DNA of 64,000 nucleotides from Haematobia irritans (lineage: Eukaryota > Arthropoda > Insecta > Diptera > Muscidae). Below are positions 23,189 to 34,087 of this stretch, in pieces. Positions within the stretch are counted from its first letter, which is position 1. Each line of letters starts with the position of its first letter. The notes beneath the pieces were generated by a model. It saw only the letters and a list, made by a program, of their open reading frames with translations. It was not told the origin of the DNA and did not search any database. Both the position numbers and the translations under genes were made by a program. The stretch lies in NCBI RefSeq assembly GCF_050003625.1, contig NC_134397.1, forward strand, positions 268,206,070 through 268,270,069, in the 5' to 3' direction.

Positions 23189-24788
23189 TAAGGGAACTTT
23201 TTTGGGAATTAAGGGGTTTGAAATAATCAATTGGTTCAACAGAAGTGTTCAGTAAGGTGGTATTAACGGAGTTTTTAGCTAATGTGGTATTGAAACCTTG
23301 GGAATTTTAAACTATCATCTTTCTGTTCTACCAATCTTTAAAATGCTGCAAAAATGAGGCAAATCCATCATACCAGGGGGGTTCCTTTACGATATCTTTA
23401 TTTTATACGTGATTATCTTAAGCTAAGGTAAGGATGGGAAAGTCCTCTTTTTATGATCTAAATATTGAAGCGAGCATTTTTGGTGGATAACGCTGAGTAG
23501 TCCTTTCGATGTAATTATGAAATTGCGGCATGTTTTTATTGTTTTAATATGAGTGATAACTTTCTCAGGGATCTTAAATTTTGCTTAATCATTTGTTAGA
23601 TGGTCCCATGTCAAAATCTTCCCATAAAATCTTAAAATCGATGAGGAAACAAGAATTCTTAAATTAATTTTAATGGATGGAAAAAATTCCATCTCGAAAA
23701 AAAGGTAAAATATCACCCAAAGTTCTGATAATAAAACAAAAGGAAGGGAGGAAACAATAATGAGGAATTTTATTAAATTATCAGTAAATTACAAGAAACT
23801 GGAGTAAAATCTATGAATAGGCAGGCAAGAAAGCAACTGCACCGTATAGAGCATCCCAAATACCACCCCAGGGTGATTTCCTCGATAAGGATGATGCAAG
23901 GATAATGCTTGAACATTAAACGATCTCTTAAAGAAAGTCTAGGGTGATAATAAAAATTATTGGTGGTGTCTTCCAATTGAATGAAATTTGCAATGTGCCA
24001 TAGATATTCATCCCTTTTTGCATTTGCTTTTCTTATGACGGAATCTTAGCCGAATTCTTAAGGTTTTGCAAAAGAAGATAAATTTGCCAATATATCCTTT
24101 TTGCCAATATTTAAAGCATTGATTTCTTTCTCCCCCCAATTCCTCTTTCAAAAAAAAAAAGGGGACGTTAAGGGATTTTTACCTATTATTTGAGATTTAT
24201 TTGACAGCAAAGCCTTCTTTTGTATGTCACAAAATTCGTTTCGCAATACAATAATGGATTTTCAAAATGATGCGTATATCAGAGGATTGTTCTGATTTCT
24301 GCAAATGAAATTGATCCTTAATGTTTTCTAATATTTATGGATATTTTGTAAATGTGCGTTGCATTTAACAAAAAGAGGGTCTTGTAAAAGTGGGGTTGCT
24401 GGGCCAACAATGTAAATTCTTTGAAATTTTCCCTAAGAAAACTTAATTATTTTAATTATCTATGGAAAGTTAGACGACATCTGTCGTCTAGCTTTTATAA
24501 AGAAAAGTATTTGGAATTTATAGAAAATATGAAGAATATAAGCGAATCATCAATTTGAATACAATTGGCTGGGATTGTTTGTTTTTGTCATAATAAAGGG
24601 ATAAAGGATTTTTCTATAATAATTTGCCAAACATATTTCCCGTTTTTGCTAAGCTAGTTTAGTCGACATATGGCCTTAAGTGGAAATTAAAGCAGTAATG
24701 TGAAGAACTTCAACAATAACAAATCAGCAATTACAAGTTTTAAACCACCACAAAAAATAGTAATAATAGTAGTATGCATATATTTCTA
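23189..24788. other. No gene seen
   Basis: Unique AT-rich sequence. A perfect short hairpin, TAGACGACA-TC-TGTCGTCTA, lies at about 24472-24491. No gene or transposon is recognised. Confidence 0.45.
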
Positions 24789-24857
24789 CTACGAGGGCGG
24801 TTCGGAAAATTCTTAGCCTATCAATGAAAGAGAATAGTTAGTTTTTCAAAGATATTT

Positions 24858-26460
24858 TTATTTTTCAATATAATCTCCTGAAACTTCAATACACTTAGTC
24901 CAACGCTTTTCTAGCAATTCTATCCCTTGGTTAAAATAGCTTTCCTCAAGGTCTTCAAAATAGTGGTTTACAACTGTAATTGCATCTTCATTTGAGGTAA
25001 AACGCTTGCCAGTAAGGATTTTTTTTTAGATTTGGGAATAAGAAAAAGTCCCTGGGAGCTAAATCAGGAGGTGGGTGGTCAAGCAACTCGTACTTTAATT
25101 CGTTGATTTTAGCCATTTTAGCCAACACTCTTGTGTGCTGGTGCGTTGCCTTGATAAAACATTATTTTTTTTTGTGTTGTAAGCCAGGACGTTTTTTCTC
25201 GAATTTGTAAATTTAATTGATCCAAAAGGTTGCAATTGTACTCTGAAAAACCTTTTGCAGACACCCAGCAAAAAAAGCGTCGCCAAAAAAGTAGTGAAAA
25301 TGTTCTTTTGGATCCGGAAGTGGTGCAAAATTGACGCAGAAACGATGAATTTATCATGGGCTTATCATAGGACGGATGTTCTCCATTTCGACAGCCGTTG
25401 CACTGAATTTGCATCACTTTTTTAGGTGTGATCCGAATGCAATGTTTTGGATGTAAATCAAAAAATTCTGCGATATTTTGTAAAATAAATAACTTTTATA
25501 ATTTTTTATAATTTTTAATGGATTCTAACGATTGTCGGAAAGGTTTGACCTCAAATATTTTCAAAAAATCACAATTTTTCGGATTAGATTTAGCATTTTT
25601 TTCGACAAAATTTAAAAGATTTGTACCATTTTATAAATTCCTACTCTGTTTTTAACCTATTTAAAACAAAAAAAGTTAAAATTACCCATTAATAGTAAGA
25701 AAACCCAAGTCATAAAAAATTGAATTAAAAGAACTTCATGGGTAGTTAAAATAAAGAACATCATTGGGAGTGCATCTTCTAGAAGTGCTTTTAAAGTTGT
25801 GCCTTTGGAAGAACTTCCAAATTTTTTTGCTGGGTAATCAATCAATAAAATACCTTTGAAGTCCCAAAAAACCGTTGCCATAACCTTACCAGACGATTGA
25901 ATTGTTTTTGCCTTCTTCGGGACACTTCCTCCAGCTTCAGTCCATTGTTTGGATTGTTCTTTTGTCTCTGGAGTATAGTGATGGATCTATGTCTCATCAA
26001 CAGTTATGAAACGACGCTTAAAATCCATTTTATTTCGCTTAAAACGATCCAAACAAGCTTGAGAAATGTTCATTCTTATGGGTTTTTGATCGACTGTTAA
26101 CAAATGCGGCACCCATCTTTCAGAAAGCTTTTTCATCTCTAGTTCTTCATGCAAAATTAAATGGACTCGATCATTTGAGATGCCCATGATATTAGCAATT
26201 TCACGCACTTTTATTCGTCGCTCATTTAATACCATATCATGCACTTTGGCTATAATTTCTGTTTGGTTTGCTGTTTTTGGACGTCCACTATGTGCTTGTA
26301 ACATACGACCACGTTTAAATTCAGCAACCCAATTTTTTACTGTTGCATATGAAGGAGCACTTTCACCTAACACATTCACCATATCATTATGAATTTCTTG
26401 CCCCGATAAACCTTTTTTATGTAAATATGTAATGACAGCACACATTTCTAATTTTTCCAT
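24858..26460 (-). pseudogene. Mariner transposase, non-irritans lineage
   Basis: The N-terminal 157 residues are open (MEKLEMCAVITYLHKKG, NWVAEFKRGR, RWVPHLLTVDQK) up to ITVDET, the first catalytic Asp. The conserved Trp codon that follows is TAG. After IHHYTPET and VFWDFKGILLIDY the gene is interrupted by the insertion at 25263-25835. It resumes with NLLDQLNLQIREK and FYQGNAPAHKS, where the second catalytic Asp (normally QDNAPAH) has become Gly. The third motif (PDLAP..DFFLF) is present but out of frame. The wording is closer to mariners common in ants and other insects than to Himar1; the subfamily is not fixed. Confidence 0.87.
25263..25835. mobile_element. Small TIR element (ACCCAGCAAAAAAA ends), copy 1
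   Basis: Starts ACCCAGCAAAAAAAGCGTCG and ends in the complement of ACCCAGCAAAAAAATTTGGA. It interrupts the mariner transposase gene in mid-frame, which proves it is an insertion. Relatives lie at 27056-27612 and 52013-52677. Without coding capacity; the target duplication is unclear. Confidence 0.82.
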
Positions 26461-26640
26461 TGTAAAAAAATTGTGGATGCGTTTTATTGAACACCTGTTT
26501 CTATATGAAGGGGTTGCCAGATCGAAACAAAATTTAACATGTGCACATGTTAAGAGACGTAAGATTCCAAAACACTTAACTTTTTCTGTTTATACCGCGC
26601 TTTTTATACTAGGCTAAGAAGTTTCCGAACTACCCTCGTA

Positions 26641-26944
26641 TATCTATGGGTGCTATATGTAAATCTGAAACGATTTTTTGCAAGTTTGGCGGGAGTTACA
26701 AAGAATTGGGATGTAGTAAATTTGAAATATATCGAATGAAATACACGTCAATTATGACCAGATGCACAAAAAAATGTATATATATATGACAGCTATATCT
26801 AAATCTTAACCGATGTTTTTCAATATCAATAGCGATTATCTTTGAGCCTATATAAGACCCTTTGAGAAATTTGAGGACAATCTGACTTATACTACGAGCT
26901 GTACTTTACACATATTTTATTTCTGTCTTTATGTACATTATAAA
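26641..26944 (-). mobile_element. DINE-like family 1 fragment
   Basis: It contains GGTGCTATATGTAAATCTGA, GACAGCTATATCTAAATCTT and CTACGAGCTGTACTTTACAC, which match 2580-2840. Only one to two tandem units survive, and no hairpin end remains. Confidence 0.65.
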
Positions 26945-27055
26945 CACAGAAATAAAATCCAATTAAACAATTGATTGAAGTTGAAAAATTTTCAATTAAT
27001 AAATTAATTGATGCAATTATCTTTTTGCTCAAGATAGAAACATTAAGTTAATAAC
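26945..27055. repeat. AATTAATTGA-type repeat fragment
   Basis: It starts ACACAGAAATAAAATCCAAT and contains AATAAATTAATTGATGC. It abuts the next element. Confidence 0.55.
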
Positions 27056-27612
27056 CCAGCAAAAAAAAAACGCGTCGCCAAAAAAGTAGTCAAAATGTTC
27101 TTTTTGGATCCGGAAGTGGTGCAAAATTGGCGCAGATGCGATGATTTGAACAAGGGCTTGTCATAGGACGGATGTCCACCATTTCAACAGCCGTTGCACT
27201 GAATTTGCATCAATTCTTAAGGTGTGATGCGAATCCAGTGATTTGAATGTGAATAAAGAAATTCTGTGATATTTTGACGAATAAATAATTTTTAAAATTT
27301 CTTATGATTTTTAATGCGTAATAACGCTTGTCGGGAACGTTTGACATCAAATATTTTCAAAAATTCGCAATTTTTCTAGAAAGGATATAGCATTTTTTCG
27401 GCAAAATTTAAACAATTTGCACTATTTTATTTATTCTTAGTCAGGTTTTAATCCATTTGAAACAATAAAATTTGAAATTTCTTATTAAAAATATGAAAAA
27501 AGCGAGTTATAAAAACTTGACTCAAATGAACTTCCTGCGCAGTTAAAATAAAGAACATCTCTGGGAGGACATTTTAAAGTTGTGCCTTAAGAAAAACCAA
27601 TTTTTTTGCTGG
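27056..27612. mobile_element. Small TIR element (ACCCAGC ends), copy 2
   Basis: It opens AACCCAGCAAAAAAAAAACG, shares GTCGCCAAAAAAGTAGT and TTTTTGGATCCGGAAGTGG with copy 1, and ends TTTTTTTGCTGGGA. It lies 1.2 kb from copy 1 in the same orientation. Confidence 0.78.
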
Positions 27613-27892
27613 GAAGTCAATGATTGACAATTTTTAAATTTGTTCTTAGTTTTATCGACCTGTTGGTTCTAATTTATTTTATTATCATTTCGATTTTCGT
27701 CAAATTTAAAATTTTTAATCTAACTCGGAAGACTCATAGGTCATCTAAAAAAGTTATGATTTTTTTTTTTAAAATTTTTAATATTTTTTTTTATCAAACT
27801 AAAAACACAAACTAATTACTAAAATTCCTTAAACAAATTGTTTTCCTATATCAGAAACACTGATACCAGTTTTAAAATTTAGCAAAAGAAAA
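27613..27892. other. No gene seen
   Basis: Very AT-rich spacer between the small TIR element and the next MITE. The 63-codon frame at 27624-27815 is low-complexity. Confidence 0.4.
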
Positions 27893-28122
27893 TATGTATC
27901 CCCCATGTTCTGGTTTACGAATTCGCAAAATGCAAAATTTTTCTCAATCTTTATTTTCCGAACCCATACAATATATAATACGACTTTTTCACAAACTGTA
28001 CCTATCGATATGGAATTTAATTTGTACAAATTTTAGGTCTAAATATCTATCGATTGACGAGTTATTGGCAATTCAAAATTTTGCGTTTTGCGAAATCGTA
28101 AACCAGAATAGGGGGGTATATC
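27893..28122. mobile_element. 230-bp MITE
   Basis: Imperfect inverted repeats of about 45 bp, TCTGGTTTACGAATTCGCAA at the left and the inverse of TCTGGTTTACGATTTCGCAA at the right. The outer parts read TATGTATCCCCC and TATACCCCCC when read inward. No second copy is seen in the window. A TA or TAT flank is possible. Confidence 0.68.
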
Positions 28123-28139
28123 TTGCGAAATAATTAAGA

Positions 28140-28640
28140 TTTTATGTTAGGCTAGGTATGGTATTTTAGGCTCACTAATACTATTCAGTCCATTGTGATA
28201 CCATACACCCAGAGAAGAAATATGATCACCTCAACCATGTTTCAAGGGCAAAATGTTATTTTTGAATGGTGACCATGTACCATGTTTGTCGCAACCATGT
28301 TATTTTCTCGGAGATTATGTGTCTGATTTCGGCAAGCATATTATTTTTGGCGAGAAAAGAACATTTTTGCCATAAACATGTTACATGGTCACCATCCAAA
28401 AATAACATTTTGCTCTTGAAACATGGTTGAGGTGATCATATTCCTTCTCTGCGTGTAAATGGTGAACTTCTCTCTTATCAATGAGAACTGCCCGATTCTA
28501 TTTTAGCTCAATGACAAAGACCATATTTTTATAGCCGAGAACGAGCGATGTTTCACATTGCGATGAAACCACTGAGAGAAGCTTTGTAACACTCAGAAAT
28601 CGCATCAACATTAAAATTTTTTAATTTTGTCGAAACTGAG
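28140..28640 (-). mobile_element. SINE-A, degenerate, split by a MITE
   Basis: The 3' part is at 28145-28205 and the rest at 28457-28640 (GGTGAACTTCTCTCTTATCA, AGCTCAATGACAAAGACC). The tRNA-like head is nearly unreadable. The interruption at 28206-28455 is clean. Confidence 0.75.
28206..28455. mobile_element. 250-bp palindromic MITE in a SINE
   Basis: Starts CACCCAGAGAAGAAATATGA and ends in the complement of CACGCAGAGAAGGAATATGA. The arms extend about 60 bp inward (CCTCAACCATGTTTCAAGGG), with a second inner pairing, so most of the element folds on itself. TA flanks both sides (28204-28205, 28456-28457). Confidence 0.87.
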
Positions 28641-30830
28641 ATTGAATCACTGAGATATAAACACACGGTACATTTTTTATAGGGTAGCTTAACATTTTCA
28701 ACATCCGATGATACCAAAAAAAATTTGATTTATACAAAGAAATATTTGATTTATATTTTTCCCGTGAAAATCGTTGTTCTCAATTTTTGCTGGGTTCACT
28801 GAGAAACTTTTAATAGTATAAATCCAAGACCATTCTTTCATAAAAATCAAACAATTGCTATATGGGTCTTTCGAATATAGATGGGTATATAGCCGGACGG
28901 ATCGACAGCTTTGTATTTCACAGGGATTGCATAAATGAATATAGCCCACCCAAGTTGGAACTGAAATCTTTCCTTATATATAGTTTTTGTTTTTTTTTTT
29001 AATAAAATCCTTTGGAATGACAAATGCATAAATGACCATTGATTGTATTATATCAGGTTTTAGTTATTTTATATCTATGGTGAATATTTCGCGGAAACAA
29101 ATATCCACATTCATGTTCTTTCAGTAAGGAAGTACAAATTGCACATATCCTTTACACTCATGTCCTGTGTTTCCACACTTCATCATTCACTTTGTCATGC
29201 ATCACTTTCAATTTCAAGAAATGTGTTCATTTTTTAGCGCGCGCCATTTGATGGAAGGCACAAACGAAGGAAGCAAGGAAGGATGGAAGAAAGGTAGGGG
29301 CGCCTTGTATGCTCCAGTGAGAGTGAGAACATTATCCTTGACGCATATGTCGTGGCATTATTCTTGTATGACGTGAAACACCCAAAAATTTCATTCCACC
29401 AAAACCCGGAGGAAGAAAATGAAAAACATAAGAAATCAAAAAAAAAAAAACAAAATAAACTAATAATGAATGTTAAGGAAGAATTAAAAGCATACGAAAA
29501 ATTCATTACCACCAAGGATACATTTGCAGTTGTGTTTACCTTTAAGAGTTCAAATCATGAACTCTGGGTAATAAATACGGGGAGAGCCCAAGACACAAAC
29601 TTCATAGTCTGATGTGAATGGGGAGTTGAGACGGTAGGAATGGCATGGACAGACATGCAACACTCATTACTCATAAGGAACAACAACAGCACTACTCCTA
29701 ATGGATAAAGAGAAAGCCCAAGTAAAACGAAAAGAAGAAATACAAGGAATTTATTTACCGGGTATTTTTGGGTGATCACAGCCAGCTGTGCATTTTTATT
29801 AAGTGCAGGTTTTGGCTTTCGAGGGAATTCCTTGCAATGCACACACAAATCTTCTAAGGATATCATATAGAAATAAAGCCCTACCAAAACCACCACCACC
29901 ACCAATACTACACTACTGCCATCACCATTGCCGGCAGCAGTGAAAACAATATCATCACCGTCACCACCACCACCACCAGGACCAATAACCAAAAATATCG
30001 AAAATCATGCAACAACCACCACCACCACCCGATCGAACTCACAATACAAATTGATCAGGAGAACTCTCCCCCTCCCCACTACAAACCAAAGAGCTCTTCC
30101 CTAGACGATAGGTGTTGGATCTTGGAAGTAGTGGTACCTTCTCTTCGTGTTGCAAGATTGCAACTGTGACAAATTATTAGAGGGCTTTTCTTACACAGCC
30201 ACAATTGATGCAGCTACGCAAATAGAAAAGGATCTCCGACAACTGTCTGCCACAACTGTCTGTAGGAATTAAGAAATCCTTAAGGGGTCAATTCAACGCT
30301 GAACTTTCTTTTAGGGGTGGCCCATCGTAGGAAGATAGTTTTCTTAGAAGCAGTTTTTCTCCTTAGCCATTGATTGGTTTCATTTGCATAGAATTTTGAA
30401 AATCGCTAGAAAATTGCCTGCATCCTCATTTACTATGGGAGAGTTCTATCATACACGGAAGGAAGTAAGGAAAGATTTTACAATAGATATAAATTGGATG
30501 CTGCATTAATATTCCATGCAAATAGATAACATAATCAAAGATATTGGTTTTCCATGCTGAGCTAATTTGAATGTCCTCAGAAAATGTGTGTACGTATGTC
30601 CATAATCTTGGTTCAATGTAAATTAAATATTGTGGGAAAATTCTAATTTTGCAAATTCCATAACTTCAGTCAGCTGTCAGAATTATCTTACGAAAGTGAA
30701 GAAAAAATTGATGATCATCCAATCTGATCTTCAGAAAATTTGTAAGGTTTTAGTTTTTGGGATAAAAAGTAACGATAGTGATTTTGTCGATTACAGTACT
30801 AAACAAAACTAATTATATTAGTTTAGATTA
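28641..30830. other. No gene seen; CAC microsatellites
   Basis: Mostly unique sequence. CAC/ACC runs occur at about 29889-29906, 29957-29980 and 30012-30028. The 145-codon minus frame over this area (29555-29992) is Gly/Val-rich because it reads through the microsatellite, and is not supported as a gene. Confidence 0.5.
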
Positions 30831-30834
30831 CGTT

Positions 30835-32064
30835 AGTTATACGGCAGCCCGTTATTCAGTCCATTGTGATACCAAAAGTGATAAACTTCACTCTTGTAAA
30901 TGACTGTCCGATTCCACATTAGGCCAATGACAAGGGACCTCTTTTTTTAGCCGAGTAAAACCACTTAGGGAAGCTTTGATACTCTCAGAAACATCGCAAG
31001 CTTCAATGAGAGGGGATAAGCCAAAGCTGAAAAACTCTGTGGTTTTTGGTGGAAACCTACATGGGTGCACCCTCACAAAAAATCGCTTCTGTAACATATA
31101 CTCCCAAACATATTTTGCTTCAAGCATATAAATTTTTGGGTATTGCCCACACATTTATATGTTTGATCTCTACCAATATATAATATGTTTGAAAGCATAT
31201 TGGTCTAAACAATATATGTTTGGGTAGTCTAAAGTCCAAACATTTTGTATTTTTGCATCCAAATTCAATAATGTTATCTTCCAAAAAACAATATGTTATT
31301 ATGTGACCATATAATATGTTTGGAAGCATTTTGCACCCAAAAATATTATATGCTTAAAAAAAAATTCTCCCAAACAATATTGTGCTCAAAATTTTATTTA
31401 TTTATTTATATATTTACAATCATAATGAATTATGAAAATAAACAGGTAATATAGGTGCTAACAATGCTCAAAATTTTGTTTCTGACCAATTGTATATTCC
31501 CCGACATCTTTCTCACTTCCACCAGATTTTTTAGTTCTTAGCACCTTTTTCTGTAATACAAACATTGTAGAAGAAATCATTCAATTTTATGATTTTTTAT
31601 TTTATTTTAATTTTACCTTTTGCCGGACGGGGATTCGAACAGCGGACCACACAGTTTGTAAGGATCAAAGATCAATTGCCCAAGGAAAAATAAAATGTTA
31701 ATTTTGTAATAACAAGCAACAACCACTAACTTAATTCAATATCGCTCCCTGTTAAATAGCGCTCCAAGCTACTAAACACATATATGTTTATAGGCTATTT
31801 CTAAATTAATATATGTTTGCATTCAAGCATATTATATTTACAAACATTTTATGTCCCAAACATAATATGTTCTAACATATTAACATATATGTCCCAAACA
31901 TGTTATGCTAGTTTATGAACATTATATGCTTGCACTCAAAAATATTGTGTTTAAAAATTTGTGTTCCAAACATAAAATGTTTATAGCCAAACATATGAAA
32001 AACAGTCTTTTTCAACCGTGTGGATCAGGCGGATATGCTAATTATTGCACCACGGTGGCATACT
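30835..32064 (-). mobile_element. SINE-A, split by a TIR element
   Basis: The body is at 30835-31067 (CAGCCCG, GTCCATTGTGATACC, CAATGACAAGGGACCTC) and the head at 32023-32064 (GCACCACGGTGGCA). The two parts join across the insertion at 31068-32022. Internal deletions mark it as old. Confidence 0.8.
31068..32022. mobile_element. Non-autonomous TIR element, copy 2 (955 bp)
   Basis: Same family as 3575-4552 and very similar throughout, including the carried retroposon tail (31391-31465) and SINE-B remnant (31490-31680). It starts CACCCTCACAAAAAATCGCT and ends TTTTTCAACCGTGTG. Its position inside a SINE defines both ends. Confidence 0.83.
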
Positions 32065-32087
32065 TGTTCCATATATTCGGTAGTCCA

Positions 32088-32607
32088 AAGTAAAGGTATG
32101 CGAGGGACACGAATTTCTCGTGACACGCATGATTCACGCGTGAATCACGTGAGTCGTGAACAAAATCCAAAGCAACTCTTGTGAATGTGCGTAAATGGGC
32201 CTAAAATAAATATGTCGTGCGTGAGAAATAAAATATGTTCGTGAATATGCGTGAATAAAATTTCTGCAAAATCACGCTCACGAAAATAATCAAGATTTAA
32301 TTCACACTCGTATGTTAACTGAAATTAATTTAGCTCTCGAACTGTATTCTTTTTTTTTTTGAATTTTGTTACCTTTGCTGATTTCTGTTTGGAAAATATC
32401 GTGAGTCTCGTGAATCACGTGAATTGTCGTGAATCGTGCTTGAACGTGAGTCTTTCAAAGTAGTTCGTGCGTGAGCGTGACAGAGTACTGGTTTTCATTT
32501 CGTGAATGTGCGTGAGTGGGATTGGCTACCACACGTATCGTGCGTGATCGAGCGTGAATTATTTTGCTTCGTGAATTTGAGTGAAATATCAGTCACGCGC
32601 ACACCTC
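32088..32607. mobile_element. CGTGAG-rich element, copy 2, with target duplication
   Basis: The flanks carry TAGTCCA at 32081-32087 and 32608-32614. Read inward, the ends are AAGGTATGCGAGGGACACG and GAGGTGTGCGCGTGACTG, an imperfect TIR. The body is filled with CGTGAATCACG and GTGCGTGAG words. A duplication of 7-8 bp and a GAGGTGTGC terminus would suit a hAT-type non-autonomous element; that is inference. Confidence 0.68.
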
Positions 32608-32724
32608 TAGTCCACAGGTATTTTCACCTTTATAATCAAATTTCATCTCATTTGTGTGCCTTCCACCATGGGGGTATACTAACTTTGTGCGTCACAAGAG
32701 CTATATTCAGGATGAGATCTTACA

Positions 32725-32970
32725 CACAATTTTTTTTTCTGATTCAATCATCAAATTAATTGATCCAATTAATTTTTTAATTGAAATATTTTCAATCACG
32801 AAAATGATAGTATCAATCACAGTTTTAATTGGGCATAAAAAAAAACTCTTGATTAAAAAATTAATTGATTTTTTTCAGCAAATTTCAATTAATTTTTTAA
32901 TTGATTCAATTAAAAATTTAATTGATGTTGATTGCAAAACTCAATTAATTTATTAATTAAAAAAGGTAAC
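32725..32970. repeat. AATTAATTGA-type repeat
   Basis: A well-preserved copy: CACACAATTTTTTTTTCTGA at the left, then AATCACGAAAATGATAGTAT, TTTTAATTGGGCATAAAAA and repeated AATTAATTGATT. The order matches 35446-35630 read in reverse. Confidence 0.7.
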
Positions 32971-32980
32971 TATTTTCCAC

Positions 32981-33724
32981 GGTCTAACAAAGAAAAACAC
33001 ATTTTTTGTCAAAATTTGTTTTTATTATTCAACATAGTTCCCTTCAAGAGCGATACAACGATCATAACGACCTTGCATTTTTTTGATACCATTTTGGTAG
33101 TACTCCTTCGGTTTTGCCTCAAAATAGGCCTCAGTTTCTGCGATCACCTCTTCATTGTAGCCAAATTTTTTCCCTGCGAGCATCCTTTTGAGGTCTGAGA
33201 ACAAGAAAAAGTCGCTGGGGGCCTGGAGAATACGGTGGGTGGGGAAACAATTCGAAGCCCAATTCATGAATTTTTGCCATCGTTCTCAATGACTTGTGGC
33301 ACGGTGCGTTGTCTTGGTGGAACAACACTTGTTTCTTCTTCATATGGGGCCGTTTTGCCGCGACCTTCAAACACCCCAATAACGCCATATAAAACCATTG
33401 TTGATGGTTTTTCCCTTTTCGATAAAAATTATTCCATGCGCATCCCAAAAAACAGAGGCCATTACTTTGCCAGCGGACTTTTGAGTCTTTCCACGCTTCG
33501 GAGACGGTTCACCGGTCGCTGTCCACTCAGCCGACTGTCGATTGGACTCAGGAGTGTAGTGATGGAGCCATGTTTCATCCGTTGTCACATATCGACGGAA
33601 AAACTCGGGTGTATTACGAGTTAACAGCTGCAAACACCGCTCAGACTCATCAACACGTTGTTGTTTTTGGTCAAATGTGAGATCACGCGGCACCCATTTT
33701 GCAGAGAGCTTCCGCATATCCAAT
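32981..33724 (-). mobile_element. Himar1-like mariner, copy B (truncated at both ends)
   Basis: It keeps the 3' UTR from GGTCTAACAAAG (outer TIR lost) and ends abruptly inside the transposase at the codons for LDMRKL. Neither TIR is complete. It sits against the AATTAATTGA repeat. Confidence 0.9.
33025..33724 (-). pseudogene. Mariner transposase C-terminal two thirds, copy B
   Basis: It covers MRKLSAKWVPRDLTFDQKQ, TTDETWLHHYTPE (first Asp), HQDNAPCHKS (second Asp) and the end of the protein. Frameshifts occur near 33420 (around the residues IIFIEKGKTINN, with several codons missing) and near 33225 (the third-Asp segment, where the SPDLAP codons are partly deleted). With the DNA-binding domain missing it cannot act. 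Confidence 0.9.
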
Positions 33725-33779
33725 CAATTTTTAATCAAATTACAAACACTAAGCCATTTTCGACTAAGATACCTCCAGA

Positions 33780-34048
33780 TTTCTAATTTCAGGCGAATTG
33801 GATAACAACTACGGATTCTAGAAGCCCAAGAAGTAAAGTCGGGAGATCGGTCTATATGGGGTCTACAACAAAACTTGGACCGATATAGCCCATCTTACAA
33901 CTTGACCTGCCTGCAAAGAAAAAAAAAAAAAACGAATCTGTGCCAAATTTCACAACGATAGCGCCATTATTGAAGGCTGTAACGTGATTTCGATGTGTTA
34001 CAAACGCAATGACAAACTTATTATACCCCCATCACCATTCTATGGTGG
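33780..34048 (-). mobile_element. DINE-like family 2 fragment
   Basis: One tandem unit (AAGTCGGGAGATCGGTCTAT, CCCATCTTACAACTTGACCTG) plus the hairpin end CCCCCATCACCATTCTATGG. It matches the right part of 15975-16820. Confidence 0.68.
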
Positions 34049-34087
34049 TGGTTATAGTTAAATGAGGTTTGCAAACAACATCAATTA

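Larger units (their letters stand above)
24792..26638 (-). mobile_element. Second-lineage mariner with internal insertion
   Basis: The TIRs begin CGAGGGCGGTTCGGAAAATT on the left and CGAGGGTAGTTCGGAAACTT when the right end is read inward. TA flanks both (24790-24791, 26639-26640). The length is 1,847 bp; removing the 573-bp insert gives about 1.27 kb, normal for mariner. Confidence 0.9.

Noticed and set aside
29555..29992. 145-codon minus-strand frame with Gly/Val/Leu-rich sequence
   Set aside because: It reads through a CAC microsatellite. The hydrophobic look is a product of composition.
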